A stretch of 64,000 nucleotides of DNA from SP197 sp965242595 (GCA_965242595.1 OZ251464.1:2232001-2296000), one strand, 5' to 3'. Shown: positions 15,165 through 24,439, counted from the first letter of the stretch. Program-made: numbers and translations. Notes: generated by a model not told the origin, from the sequence alone.

Positions 15165-15989
15165 TCAGTGGCGGGCGAAGGGTTGGTCGATGGCCCGGAT
15201 CAGCGGGATCAGGGGCGTGCCTTTGATGTGGGGCGTGCCTTTGATGTCCAGCCTCTCGCCCCAGCAGGTATCGTCCACGATACCCTCGCAGTGCTTCTTG
15301 AGAACCTTCTCCCACTCCACCTCGGTCGAGAAGGGCGGACCCCTGTCGGCCATCTCCTCGGCGTTCAGAAATCCGAGATAAACGAGCGCGACGGGGATCT
15401 CGAGCATGGCCAGCTTCCAGGCCCAGGCGAAGCGGTTGGATAGCTGATAATGATGATCTATCGACAGATCCCAAGGGCCAGTTGTCACCTGCTTGAGGTT
15501 TTTGTTGGCTTCGATAATGGCTTCCCTTATGCGTGCGTGATTTTTTCGGCTATTGGCATTTCTTTGTTGGTTTTGCGATAACGTCTTTCCACTTTCGTCT
15601 AACTCATTCCTATGCGCCTTTGCCTCAACGAGGAGAAGGCCCTGCTCACCCTGGATCGTGCATGTGCTGGCGATGTCCCAGGTCGGCGTTTTCGTTTCGT
15701 CGTTATATGTCGCCAGCCACCATTCCTTAAGCTGTTCGCTAATACATTCCACAAGGCATGATTTGTCGAGTTGCGCTTCTTTAGAGGGCTCTTTATCCCA
15801 TTTTCCATAACTCTTCCATACAGGTTTCCCATAAGGCATCCACTTATCGTTGCAAGAAACGACGACGCCCGGATAATCCACCAAATCGGTCAGACGTTTG
15901 GCAACATCTTTCCGGGTGCCATCCATAAGCAATATGCAACGGGGCCGGCTTCCCCGGTTGTCCTTGCCAAGCCCGTCCCACCAATTCAT
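15165..15989 (-). CDS. Hypothetical protein with a PD-(D/E)xK nuclease-like motif
   Basis: A 274-residue protein of unknown family, visibly lower in GC than its neighbours. The middle holds a nuclease-like signature: D105 in TWDIAST, a strand GLLLVEAKAH with E122-x-K124 sixteen residues later, and a following helix with NQQRNANSRKNHARIREAI. That spacing is what PD-(D/E)xK enzymes show, so a DNA-cleaving or degenerate nuclease role is possible. The N terminus has LLMDGTRKDVAKRL; the C terminus carries a duplicated IKGTP motif (about residues 249-259). ATG at 15989 has GGGGAAG upstream. Next to the divergent alcohol dehydrogenase gene; not visibly part of a restriction system. Composition suggests horizontal transfer. 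Confidence 0.6.
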   Translation of the reverse strand: MNWWDGLGKDNRGSRPRCILLMDGTRKDVAKRLTDLVDYPGVVVSCNDKWMPYGKPVWKSYGKWDKEPSKEAQLDKSCLVECISEQLKEWWLATYNDETKTPTWDIASTCTIQGEQGLLLVEAKAHRNELDESGKTLSQNQQRNANSRKNHARIREAIIEANKNLKQVTTGPWDLSIDHHYQLSNRFAWAWKLAMLEIPVALVYLGFLNAEEMADRGPPFSTEVEWEKVLKKHCEGIVDDTCWGERLDIKGTPHIKGTPLIPLIRAIDQPFARH

Positions 15990-16051
15990 CGCTCTTCCCC
16001 CACAACGCCACCCTAAACCACGAAAACCCCCGGCGCAACCGACAGCCACAG

Positions 16052-16080
16052 TTGACGGCGGCTGGCAGCGGGCCTATGGC
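16052..16080 (+). promoter_or_regulatory. Candidate promoter of the alcohol dehydrogenase gene
   Basis: TTGACG (16052-16057) and TATGGC (16075-16080) with exactly 17 bases between, 27 bases upstream of the ATG. The -35 is five of six; the -10 is only three of six. Confidence 0.4.
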
Positions 16081-16106
16081 GCGGCGGCTTTGGGGAGGGT
16101 TCCGCC

Positions 16107-17258
16107 ATGCCAGCGCCGTTTTCCTTCCGCGCCCCGGTCGCCATCGCCTTCGGCCCCGGCCGCCTGGCCGGGCTGGGACGCGATGCGGCGCGGCTGGCCG
16201 GTGGCGCCACGCGGGTGCTGCTGGTGGCCGATCCCTTCCTGGTCGAAAACGGCCTGGCGGGCGAGGCCACGGCCGCCCTGGACGCGGCCGGCCACACAAC
16301 CGCGCTCTGGGGCGAGATGCGGGGTGAGGCGCCCGCCGCCGCCATCGACGCCCTCGCCTCCCGCGCCCGCGAACACGAGGCCGGCTGCGTGGTGGCCCTG
16401 GGCGGCGGTTCCACCATGGACGCCGCCAAGCTGGCGGCCGCCATCGCCAACACCGATGAAGGCGCCGAAGCCTATGCCCTGGGCGCGACCGAACTGCCGC
16501 CCCGCGGCCTGCCCAAGATCGCCGTGCCCACCACGTCCGGCACCGGTTCCGAAGTCACCCGCACGGCGGTGTTCGCCGTCGGCGAGCGCAAGCTGTGGGC
16601 CTGGGGCGAGGCGCTGCGCTTCGACCTGGCCGTGCTCGACCCCGCCCTCACCCGCGCCATGGGGCCGACCCTGACCGCCGCCACCGGCATCGACGCCGCG
16701 GTTCACGCCATCGAAGCGGCCACCTGCCGCCGCCGCAACCCGATCTCGTCGGCCCTGGCCCTGGACGCCCTGGCCCAGCTGTGCCGCTGGCTGACCGCGG
16801 CGCTGGCCCGGCCCGACGACCTGGAGGCCCGGGGCCGGGTGCAGCTGGCCGCCTGCGTGGCCGGCATCGCCTTCGACGCCACCGGCGTCGGCGCCGCCCA
16901 TGCCATCGGCCACGCCCTGGGCGCCCTGGCCGGGGTGCATCACGGGCGCGCCGTGGGGCTGGCGCTGGCCGCCACCATGGCCGACAGCGCGGAGGCGGCG
17001 CCCGAAGCCTATGGCGCGGTGGCCCAGGCCCTGGGCGCCAGCGAGGCCGCCGCCGCCCCCGCCGCCTTTACCGCCTGGCTGGACCGGCTCGGCCTCGAGC
17101 GCGCGCTGGCGGGCGACGGGCTGGGGGCCGACGATGCCGGGCGCATCGCCGCCCTGTGCCTGGCGGCGGAAAACCGGCCCATGCTGGAAAACGACAGCTT
17201 CGCCTACGACGCCGCCAGCCTGGAGGCGGCGCTGGCGCGCATGTTCGCCGTCGCTTAG
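16107..17258 (+). CDS. Iron-containing alcohol dehydrogenase
   Basis: A 383-residue group III (iron-type) alcohol dehydrogenase, the usual family length. Visible: the nucleotide-binding GGGSTMDAAKLAAAI, the TTSGTGSEVTRTAVF loop, MGPTLTAATGIDAAVHAIEA, and the metal site AHAIGHALGALAGVHHGRAVGL, in which the spaced histidines are the iron ligands. ATG at 16107 follows GGGAGGG. Substrate cannot be read from sequence; relatives act on short alcohols, lactaldehyde, 4-hydroxybutyrate or maleylacetate. It is divergent from the nuclease-like gene and convergent with the carboxypeptidase gene, so it is probably a single-gene transcript with the promoter noted upstream. Confidence 0.92.
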   Translation: MPAPFSFRAPVAIAFGPGRLAGLGRDAARLAGGATRVLLVADPFLVENGLAGEATAALDAAGHTTALWGEMRGEAPAAAIDALASRAREHEAGCVVALGGGSTMDAAKLAAAIANTDEGAEAYALGATELPPRGLPKIAVPTTSGTGSEVTRTAVFAVGERKLWAWGEALRFDLAVLDPALTRAMGPTLTAATGIDAAVHAIEAATCRRRNPISSALALDALAQLCRWLTAALARPDDLEARGRVQLAACVAGIAFDATGVGAAHAIGHALGALAGVHHGRAVGLALAATMADSAEAAPEAYGAVAQALGASEAAAAPAAFTAWLDRLGLERALAGDGLGADDAGRIAALCLAAENRPMLENDSFAYDAASLEAALARMFAVA

Positions 17259-17286
17259 CCTCCCGCCGCCCCTGCGGCTGCGCCGC

Positions 17287-18633
17287 TTAGCCTCCCGCTG
17301 CGTAGCGCACCACGGCGCAATCCATGTCGCGGCGATAGAGCGCCTGGCAACTTTCCCGGGCCTGGTCCTCGGTCAGGTTGACGAGGCGGGCGCGAAACAG
17401 GGTCTGGCCGCCGCTCTCGACCGCGATCACCGTCGGGCGGGCGCGCTGGCCCACCAGCCCGGCCAGATGGGCATGGGCGTCCTCCAGGGCGCGCTGGGCG
17501 CTGTCGGGCTGGGAAAACGCCCCCACCTGCACCGCCCAGGGCGGCTCTCCGGCGCTGCCCTGAGCGCCCGCGCCGCTGCTGTCGCCGCCGCTGGCGCCAG
17601 CGTTGCCGCCACCATCTTCCCGCACCAGCGCCGCCACCAGGGCGGCAAGGCTCTCGTCCGCGCCCGCGCCGGTGGAGGTCAGCGTCACAGCCCCCGTCGT
17701 GGTCCCCTCGTCCAGCGCCGCCAGGGCGATGGCGCCCTGGTCATGGCGCGGATAATGGCCCGGCAGCGGCACATCGCGGTCGTGGCGGGCGGCGAGGACG
17801 AAGCCCTGGGAGAGCAGCTCCTTCATGCGCCGGTCGCGCCACACCCGGCTGTCGCCGCCCATCACCACGGCGACGATGCGGCGCCCGTCGCGCCGCGACG
17901 AAGCGGCCAGGTTCCAGCCGGCGGGCCGGGTATAGCCGGTCTTCAGCCCATCGACGCCCGCCACCCGGCCCAGCAGCTTGTTGTGGTTGCCATAGGCGGT
18001 GCCGCGCCAGGTGAAGCGGGTGGTGGAGAACAGCGGATAATAGCGCGGATGGTCGTTGATCAGCCGCAGCGACAGGATCGCCATGTCGCGGGCGGTGGAA
18101 ACCATGTTGCGGTCGTGCCAGCCGGAGGCGTTGGCGAAGGTGGTCCTCCTCATGCCCAGCTCGCGCGCCTTGTCGGTCATCATGCGGGCGAAGCGCCGCT
18201 CGCTGCCGCCGCCCAGCCCCTCGGCCACCGCCGACGCCACATCGTTGGCCGATTTGGTCATCAGCGCCAGGATCGAATCCTCCACCGAGATGCTCTCGCC
18301 CCGCTTCAGCCCCAGCTCCGACGGGCGCTGGGACTCGGCATGGGCCGAGACGGAAAAGCGGCTGTCCATGGCGATCTCGCCCGCCTCCAGGGCATCGAAG
18401 ATCAGATAGAGGGTCATCATCTTCGCCAGCGAGGCGGGGTAGCGGGTCTTGTCGGCATGGCGGCGATAGAGGACGCTGCCGGTGCTGGCATCGATGACGA
18501 TGGCGCTGTAGGCATGGGCGCCCGGCGCGCCCGCCAGCGACCCCGCCGCGACCACGGCAGCCAGAGCGACTCCCGCCAGGCGTGGCAGCAACCGCCCGCC
18601 CAGCCAGGATAACGCGATGCCCCGATTCGTCAT
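17287..18633 (-). CDS. D-alanyl-D-alanine carboxypeptidase with C-terminal SPOR domain
   Basis: A 448-residue periplasmic serine peptidase (PBP5-like, S11) that trims peptidoglycan stem peptides. Signal peptide: residues 1-41, ending GAHA. Catalytic motifs are all present: SLAK at 68-71, SAN at 128-130 and KTG at 231-233. After a Ser/Gly/Ala-rich linker (about 330-368) a SPOR domain (WAVQVGAFSQPDSAQRAL to the end) should bind denuded glycan at the division site. ATG at 18633 follows a GGGGGGTT stretch; two upstream in-frame ATGs lie in a weaker context. This domain combination is common in alphaproteobacteria. Confidence 0.95.
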   Translation of the reverse strand: MTNRGIALSWLGGRLLPRLAGVALAAVVAAGSLAGAPGAHAYSAIVIDASTGSVLYRRHADKTRYPASLAKMMTLYLIFDALEAGEIAMDSRFSVSAHAESQRPSELGLKRGESISVEDSILALMTKSANDVASAVAEGLGGGSERRFARMMTDKARELGMRRTTFANASGWHDRNMVSTARDMAILSLRLINDHPRYYPLFSTTRFTWRGTAYGNHNKLLGRVAGVDGLKTGYTRPAGWNLAASSRRDGRRIVAVVMGGDSRVWRDRRMKELLSQGFVLAARHDRDVPLPGHYPRHDQGAIALAALDEGTTTGAVTLTSTGAGADESLAALVAALVREDGGGNAGASGGDSSGAGAQGSAGEPPWAVQVGAFSQPDSAQRALEDAHAHLAGLVGQRARPTVIAVESGGQTLFRARLVNLTEDQARESCQALYRRDMDCAVVRYAAGG

Positions 18634-18824
18634 GGCAACCCCCCGCATGTCATAGCGACTGCCCCTGTGTCGCCACATTGTGAAGGGGGTTGCGGGGGGT
18701 TGTCAACACATTCGTTCAAGGAATCGCCCCATCGCCTTGAATCGCAAACCGAATCTTCACTCGCCCCCTGCCTGGCCCCTACCGGATTCCCCCGCCTCAT
18801 GCCCGCCCCACGCCCGGCCCATGA

Positions 18825-20264
18825 CTAGCCCGCCCCCTGGCCGCGTCCCGCCTGGGGCCAGCGCTCCAGGGTGGGGCAGGCATGCTGGCAGGCGGCGCCC
18901 GCCTTCAGCACCAGGGCATCGGCCAGGTACGGCCCGGCCAGCTGCAAGCCCACCGGCAGACCGGCGGCGGTGAAGCCGCAGGGCACGGAGATCGCCGGCT
19001 GGCGGGTCAGGTTGAAGGGATAGGTGAAGGGGGTCCAGCTGAACCAGCGCTCATAGGGCCAGTCGGGCGGCACCTCCATGCCGGCCTCGAAGGCGGCGAT
19101 GGGCAGGGTGGGCGTCGCCAGCAGGTCGCAGCCCTCGAACAGCGCCGCCATGCCGGCCCCATAGCGGTTGCGCTCCCGCTCCGCTTCGGCCAGGTCCATG
19201 GCCGAAAGGCGCTCGCCCTCGCCCGCCATCTGCACCAGGCCATAATCGAGAAACCGGCGCCGGGCGCGGCTTTCGCTGCGCAGCGCCAGCGCCGCCGACG
19301 CCGCCCACAGCGCCCGGAATGCCTCCTCCGGCTTGGGCAGGTCGAGCTCCACCGTTTCGATCCGGGCGCCCAGCGCCTCCAGGGCGCCCAGGGCGGCCTC
19401 GACCGGGGCGGCCACCTCCGGCGCGACCCGGACATAGCCCAGATCCGGGCTGTAGGCGATCTTCAGCCCGGCGATGGCCCCGCTCGCCCCGGCCTGCGCC
19501 GCCTCCAGATAGCCGCTCTCGGCGGCCGGCAGCGACCAGGGATCGCGGCTGTCGGGCCGGGCGATGGCGTCCAGCAGCGCCGCCGCATCGGTGACGCTGC
19601 GCGCCATCGGCCCGACATGGGACAGGGTGCCGTAGATGCCCGGCGGCCAGGCCGCCACCCGCCCGAAGCTGGGCTTGAACCCCACCACGCCGGTGAAGGC
19701 GGCCGGGATGCGCACCGAGCCGCCACCATCGCTGCCCAGGGCCAGGGGGCCGCAGCCGCAGGCCAGGGCCGCCGCCGCCCCACCGCTGGAGCCGCCGGGG
19801 GTCAGGCGCAGATTCCAGGGATTGCGGGTGGTGCCGTAGAGCGGGCTGTCGGTGACGCCCTTCCAGCCCAGTTCCGGCGTGGTCGTCATGCCCAGAAACA
19901 CGCAGCCCGCCGCCCGCAGACGGGCGACCGCGGGCGCATCCTCCTCCCAGGGCTGGCGGACATCCACGCTTTTCGAACCCAGGCGGGTGGGCCAGCCGCG
20001 GATGCGCAGCACATCCTTGACGCTGACCGGCACCCCGTCCAGCGGCCCCAGCGGCTGGCCCCGCCGCCAGCGTTGGCACGAGGCGTCGGCCTGGGCGCGC
20101 ACAGCGTCGTCGTCGCGATGACAGAAGGCATTGAGATTGCCATCCACCTCGTCGATGCGGGCCAGCGCATCCGCCGCCGCCTCCACCGGCGAGAAGGTGC
20201 CGGCGCGATAGCCCGCCACCAGCTCCAGCGCCGTCAGGCGGGCGAGGCCGGCGGGGGCGCTCAT
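18825..20264 (-). CDS. Amidase (amidase signature family)
   Basis: A 479-residue amidase-signature hydrolase. The Ser-cisSer-Lys triad is complete: K83 in VPVSVKDVL, S159 in GGSSGG and S183 in SDGGGSVRIP. It resembles stand-alone amidases that cleave aryl or alkyl amides rather than GatA, because no gatB or gatC is nearby and the C terminus lacks GatA features. Its ATG overlaps the stop of the preceding hotdog dehydratase gene (ATGA). It is the last gene of the ugd-pgm-dehydratase-amidase run. Substrate unknown. Confidence 0.9.
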   Translation of the reverse strand: MSAPAGLARLTALELVAGYRAGTFSPVEAAADALARIDEVDGNLNAFCHRDDDAVRAQADASCQRWRRGQPLGPLDGVPVSVKDVLRIRGWPTRLGSKSVDVRQPWEEDAPAVARLRAAGCVFLGMTTTPELGWKGVTDSPLYGTTRNPWNLRLTPGGSSGGAAAALACGCGPLALGSDGGGSVRIPAAFTGVVGFKPSFGRVAAWPPGIYGTLSHVGPMARSVTDAAALLDAIARPDSRDPWSLPAAESGYLEAAQAGASGAIAGLKIAYSPDLGYVRVAPEVAAPVEAALGALEALGARIETVELDLPKPEEAFRALWAASAALALRSESRARRRFLDYGLVQMAGEGERLSAMDLAEAERERNRYGAGMAALFEGCDLLATPTLPIAAFEAGMEVPPDWPYERWFSWTPFTYPFNLTRQPAISVPCGFTAAGLPVGLQLAGPYLADALVLKAGAACQHACPTLERWPQAGRGQGAG

Positions 20265-21163
20265 CCTAAATCCAACTCGGCCGTCATGGCGGCGCCGCCG
20301 TCGTCGCCGGCCGCCCACAGCAGGGCGCCGCCCGGGCGCGGGCAGCCGGCCAGGGCCAGGGTGGCGGGGGCGAACAGCGGCGCCGCGGCCCGATAGCGAA
20401 AGCGGGCGAAGGGACGCTCCGGCAGCTCCCCCGCCTCCTGGACGCGCCGCGCCAGATCCAGCAGCAGCAGGGCCAGCAGCGGGCCATGGACCACCAGGCC
20501 GGGATAGCCCTCGCGCTGGCGGCAATAATCGACGTCGTAATGGATGCGGTGGGCGTTGAAGGTGAGCGCCGAGAAGCGGAACAGCAGCACCGCATCCGCC
20601 TCCACCCGCCGCCGCCAGACCGCCTCGCCGGGCGGCGCCGGGCGCGGCGGCGGCGCGGCGTCAGGCTGCGGCGACTCATTCGATGGCGCCGACCAGCTTC
20701 GGGGCGGCGCTTCGCGAAACACCAGTTCGCGGGTTTCCACCACCGCGGCGCGCCCACCCTGGGCGATGCGGTGCTCGGTGGTGAGGAAGGCCAGGGCGCC
20801 GGAACGCCCGCGCTTGCGGACCGCCCCGGTGAGGGCGATGCGGGCCGAAGCCTGCCTGCCCAGCAGCAGCGGCGCCCGGAAGGCGAAGCTGCCCCCCGCC
20901 CACATGCGGCGCGCCAGGCCGGTCTCTGGCAGGAAGCCGCCGGGAACGCTGCGCCCGTCCTCGCCGATGGCGGCGCTGGGCGGCGCCTCCAGGAAATAGA
21001 GCCAGTGCCAGCCCCAGGGCAGCATGGCGCCCCGCTCCAGACCGGCGCCGTCCCGGTCCAGCGTGGCGGCCAGATGGCGGGCCGGAGCCAGCGCCAGCAC
21101 GTCCCGCTGCCGCCGTTGGCGCCCCACCGCCTGAGCGAGCGCGTCCGGCGTCCCCGGCGTCAT
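20261..21163 (-). CDS. MaoC/HTD2-like hotdog dehydratase (mesaconyl-C4-CoA hydratase-like)
   Basis: A 300-residue double-hotdog protein. The C-terminal half has the hydratase helix signature HRIHYDVDYCRQREGYPGLVVHGP, and the N-terminal half LPWGWHWLYFLEAP and GFLPETGLARRMWAGG, a combination seen in FAS1-type dehydratase/mesaconyl-C4-CoA hydratase relatives. It should add or remove water at an acyl thioester in the cytoplasm; the acyl group is not known. Both ends overlap neighbours by ATGA, joining it to pgm upstream and the amidase downstream. A proline-rich linker (about 175-200) separates the two folds. Its presence in a nucleotide-sugar operon is unexpected. Confidence 0.82.
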   Translation of the reverse strand: MTPGTPDALAQAVGRQRRQRDVLALAPARHLAATLDRDGAGLERGAMLPWGWHWLYFLEAPPSAAIGEDGRSVPGGFLPETGLARRMWAGGSFAFRAPLLLGRQASARIALTGAVRKRGRSGALAFLTTEHRIAQGGRAAVVETRELVFREAPPRSWSAPSNESPQPDAAPPPRPAPPGEAVWRRRVEADAVLLFRFSALTFNAHRIHYDVDYCRQREGYPGLVVHGPLLALLLLDLARRVQEAGELPERPFARFRYRAAAPLFAPATLALAGCPRPGGALLWAAGDDGGAAMTAELDLG

Positions 21164-22599
21164 GAACGTCCCCCCGCCAATGGCGCGCCGCCAGAGGGAG
21201 AACGCCAGGGCGGCAGCACGCCGCTGGGGGCGAGGCAGGCCGCCAGATCCGCCTTCACCTCCTCCAGCGCGCCCGCGTCCGGCGCCTCGCAGCGGGCCAC
21301 CAGCGCCGGCTGGGTGTTGGAGGCCCGCAGCAGCCACCAGCCGCCCCCCGAGGCCACCCGTACCCCATCCACCGCCACCGGGTCGCGCCCGGCCAGGCGG
21401 GCGCGCAGCTCGTCCACCACCTGGAATTTGCGCCGGTCGTCGCAGGCGAAGCGCAGCTCCGGCGTGTTGACCGGGCGCGGCAGCGCCGCCGCCAGCCGGG
21501 CCAGGCTGTGGGGCGACGCCGCCAGCAGGTTCAGCAGCCGGATGGCGGCATAGAGGGCGTCGTCGAAGCCGAACCAGCGGTCGGCGAAGAACACATGGCC
21601 GCTCACCTCCCCCGCCAGGGGCGCGCCGGTCTGGCGCATCTTGTCGCGAATCGGCGCGTGGCCGGTGCGCCACATCAGCGGCTTGCCCCCCAGGCGGGCG
21701 ATCTCGTCGAACAGCGCCTGGCTGGCCTTGACATCGGCGATCACGGTGGCGCCGGGCTGGCGCTCCAGCACCTCCGCCGCCAGCAGCGCTAGCAGCATGT
21801 CGCCCGCCAGCGCCCGCCCGTCGCCGTCGATAACGCCGATGCGGTCGCCGTCGCCGTCCAGGGCGATGCCGAGATCGGCACCCTCGCCCGCCACCGCCGC
21901 CCTCAGATCGGCCAGATTTTCCTCCACCGTAGGGTCGGGATGGTGGTTGGGAAAGCGCCCATCGACCTCGCCGAACAGCACGCTGTGGCGCCCCGGCAGC
22001 GCGGCGGTCAGGCGTTGCAGCAGCGGCCCGGCGGCGCCGTTGCCGGCATCCCACACCACGCGCGGCCCGGCGCCCCCGGACCTGCCGAAATCGACCTGGG
22101 CCAGCAGGGCGTCAAGATAGGCCGGGGCGGGATCGCACTCCCGCACCCTGGCTCGCGCCCGCTCCGGCCGGGCGGGCCCGGGCCGGGCGACGCGCCGGGC
22201 CAGATCCTGGATGCGGGCGCCGTGAAAGGGGGCGTGGCCCAGGGTCAGCTTCAGGCCGTTGTCGCCGGGGGGGTTGTGGGAACCCGTCACCATGACGCCG
22301 GCGGCGGTGGCGAGATGGCGGGTGGCGAAGGAGAGCAGCGGCGTCGGCCCCAGCCCGATGCGCGTCACCTCGGCCCCCGCCTCCACCAGCCCTTCCACCA
22401 GCGCCACCTCCAGCCGCGGCGAGCTCAGGCGCCCGTCGCGGCCCACGGCGATGGACGGCGCCGGCGCCTCCTCGCCCACCATGGCCGCGAACGCCGCGCC
22501 GATGGCCCGCGCCGCGCTGGCGCCGAGGCTGCCCCCGGCATCGCCGCGGATGTCGTAGGCGCGAAACAGGGTGGCATCCACTTCCGTCATAGTCGTCAT
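21160..22599 (-). CDS. Phosphomannomutase/phosphoglucomutase
   Basis: A 479-residue alpha-D-phosphohexomutase. It contains the phosphoserine loop TGSHNPPGDNGLK (active Ser at 107), the metal loop DGDGDRIG, the sugar-binding GEVSGHVFF, and the C-terminal phosphate loop RASNTQPALVAR. It interconverts 6- and 1-phosphates of glucose or mannose. ATG at 22599 was chosen because it clears the upstream ugd stop by four bases; an upstream frame opening at 22665 lies inside ugd. The stop overlaps the dehydratase gene. With ugd it supplies sugar nucleotides for surface polysaccharide; the glycosyltransferases lie 3-6 kb away. Confidence 0.93.
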   Translation of the reverse strand: MTTMTEVDATLFRAYDIRGDAGGSLGASAARAIGAAFAAMVGEEAPAPSIAVGRDGRLSSPRLEVALVEGLVEAGAEVTRIGLGPTPLLSFATRHLATAAGVMVTGSHNPPGDNGLKLTLGHAPFHGARIQDLARRVARPGPARPERARARVRECDPAPAYLDALLAQVDFGRSGGAGPRVVWDAGNGAAGPLLQRLTAALPGRHSVLFGEVDGRFPNHHPDPTVEENLADLRAAVAGEGADLGIALDGDGDRIGVIDGDGRALAGDMLLALLAAEVLERQPGATVIADVKASQALFDEIARLGGKPLMWRTGHAPIRDKMRQTGAPLAGEVSGHVFFADRWFGFDDALYAAIRLLNLLAASPHSLARLAAALPRPVNTPELRFACDDRRKFQVVDELRARLAGRDPVAVDGVRVASGGGWWLLRASNTQPALVARCEAPDAGALEEVKADLAACLAPSGVLPPWRSPSGGAPLAGGRS

Positions 22600-22603
22600 G
22601 GCA

Positions 22604-23977
22604 TCACGGCGCCGCCTGCCTGTCCGCCTGTTCCGGCCCGCCCGCGCCGCCCGTCTGCCCGACACCCCCCAGACCTATCCCATGATATTCGAAACCGGCG
22701 GCGGCCATCTCGTCGGCCCGGTAGATGTTGCGCAGATCGACCACCAGCGGGCGCGCCATCGCCGCCTTGACGCGGGCCACATCCAGCGCCCGGAATTCGT
22801 TCCATTCGGTCACGATAACCAGGGCATGGGCGCCCTGGATCGCCTGATAGGCGTCGTCGCACAGGGTGAGTCCGGCGCCGCGCCAGGCGGGTTTATCCAT
22901 GGCGGCCGGATCGTAGGCCCGCACCTCGGCCCCGGCGGCGATCAGCTGCGGCACGATGGCGAGGCTGGCCGCCTCGCGCACATCGTCGGTGTCGGGCTTG
23001 AAGGCCAGCCCCAGCACCGCCACGACGCGCCCGCGCGCCCCGCCCATCGCCCCCACGATGCGCGCGGCCATGGCCCGCTTGCGGGCATGGTTGGCGGCCA
23101 TCGCCGCCTCCAGCACGGTGAGCGGCGCCCCCGCCTCCCGGGCCGTGCGCGCGAAGGCGGCCGCATCCTTGGGCAGGCAGCTGCCGCCATAGCCCGGCCC
23201 GGGCTGAAGGAATCTGGCGCCGATGCGCCCGTCCAGCCCCAGCCCCCGCGCCACCTCGCGCACATCGCCGCCGGTGGCCTCGCACAGATCGGCGATCTGG
23301 TCGATGAAGGCGATTTTGGCCGCCAGAAAGCCGTTGGTGGCATATTTGACCGTCTCGGCCGTCTCCAGGCCGGTATGCAGGATCGGCGTGCCGTTGAGCG
23401 ACAACGGGCGGTAGAGCGCCTCCATGACGGCGCGCGCGCGCGGGCTTTCGCTGCCCACCACCACCCGGTCCGGGCGCATGAAGTCCTCGATGGCCGAGCC
23501 TTCGCGCAGGAATTCGGGGTTGGAGACCACATCGCAGGCCCCCTCCCCCGCCTCCTGGAGCAGAAAGGCGGTAAGGCGCCGGGCGGTTCCCACCGGCACG
23601 GTGGACTTCACCACCGCCACCGTCCAGCCGCCACCGCCCGCGCGCAGGGCGCGGGCAATGTCGGCGGCGGCGGCGAACACATGGCTGAGATCGGCATGGC
23701 CGTCGCCGCGCCGCGAGGGCGTGCCCACGGCGATGAACACCGCATCGGCCCCGGCGACCGCCCGGCCCAGATCGGCCTGAAAGCCGAGCCTGCCGGCCGC
23801 CGCATTGCGCGCCACCAGCGCCTCCAGGCCGGGTTCGTAGATCGGCATCTCGCCCGCCACCAGGCGGCGCAGCCTCTCGCCGTCGCGGTCGGTGCACACC
23901 ACCTCGCTGCCGAACTCGGAAAAGCAGGCGCCCGAGACCAGGCCGACATAGCCCGCGCCCACCATGGCGATGCGCAT
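22604..23977 (-). CDS. ugd: UDP-glucose 6-dehydrogenase
   Basis: A 457-residue UDP-glucose/GDP-mannose dehydrogenase family enzyme. N-terminal NAD-binding GAGYVGLVSG (residues 7-16), VKSTVPVGTAR, VSNPEFLREGSA, the helix ETVKYATNGFLAAKI, and the catalytic cysteine C267 in PGYGGSCLPKD. UDP-glucose use rather than GDP-mannose is inferred from overall resemblance. It makes UDP-glucuronate for capsule, exopolysaccharide or LPS. First gene of a tight minus-strand run with pgm. It ends with a Gly/Ala/Gln-rich tail beyond the usual domain. Confidence 0.94.
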   Translation of the reverse strand: MRIAMVGAGYVGLVSGACFSEFGSEVVCTDRDGERLRRLVAGEMPIYEPGLEALVARNAAAGRLGFQADLGRAVAGADAVFIAVGTPSRRGDGHADLSHVFAAAADIARALRAGGGGWTVAVVKSTVPVGTARRLTAFLLQEAGEGACDVVSNPEFLREGSAIEDFMRPDRVVVGSESPRARAVMEALYRPLSLNGTPILHTGLETAETVKYATNGFLAAKIAFIDQIADLCEATGGDVREVARGLGLDGRIGARFLQPGPGYGGSCLPKDAAAFARTAREAGAPLTVLEAAMAANHARKRAMAARIVGAMGGARGRVVAVLGLAFKPDTDDVREAASLAIVPQLIAAGAEVRAYDPAAMDKPAWRGAGLTLCDDAYQAIQGAHALVIVTEWNEFRALDVARVKAAMARPLVVDLRNIYRADEMAAAGFEYHGIGLGGVGQTGGAGGPEQADRQAAP

Positions 23978-24008
23978 GGCGCCCGGCCCCGCCGCTCGGC
24001 CTCCCCTC

Positions 24009-24359
24009 CTAGCGGGCCGCCACGCACATGATCTCCACCAGCAGCTCCGGGCGGGCCAGCGCCGCCTCCACGGTAGCCCGGCACGGCTTGGCGTTCAGGT
24101 CCACCCAGGAGAGCCAGACCCGGTTCATGTCGGCCCAGCTGGCGATATCGGCCAGCCAGATCTGCACCGAAAGCAGCTTCGATTTGTCGCTGCCGCAGGC
24201 GGCCAGGGCCTGATCGATCTGCTCCAGAATGTCGCGGGTCTGGCCCTTGACGTCCAGGCTGGCGTCGCGGGCCACCTTGCCGGCGAGATAGACGGTATCG
24301 CCATGGACGATGGCGCCGCTATAGAGTTCTCCCGGTTGCAGGCGTCGTATCTCCGGCAT
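24009..24359 (-). CDS. RidA family enamine/imine deaminase
   Basis: A 116-residue single-domain RidA (YjgF/YER057c/UK114) protein. Motifs: AIVHGDTVYLAGKVARDASLDVKGQTRDILEQIDQAL, and the C-terminal CRATVEAALARPELLVEIM with the arginine that binds the substrate carboxylate. The family hydrolyses reactive enamines and imines released by PLP or flavin enzymes. The ATG at 24359 has a strong AAGGAG site, and the longer frame upstream is rejected. It is divergent from the degenerate metallo-hydrolase gene, with an 80-base shared upstream region. The AQ in canonical TAGQ is replaced (AGKVARD), so it belongs to a diverged subfamily. Confidence 0.88.
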   Translation of the reverse strand: MPEIRRLQPGELYSGAIVHGDTVYLAGKVARDASLDVKGQTRDILEQIDQALAACGSDKSKLLSVQIWLADIASWADMNRVWLSWVDLNAKPCRATVEAALARPELLVEIMCVAAR

Positions 24360-24439
24360 GACGGCTCTCCTTATCGGCAGGGGTTGGCAGCAGGGTCTGG
24401 GCGCCCATGCTAGCATCGCGCAAGGCGGGGATAAACGAG

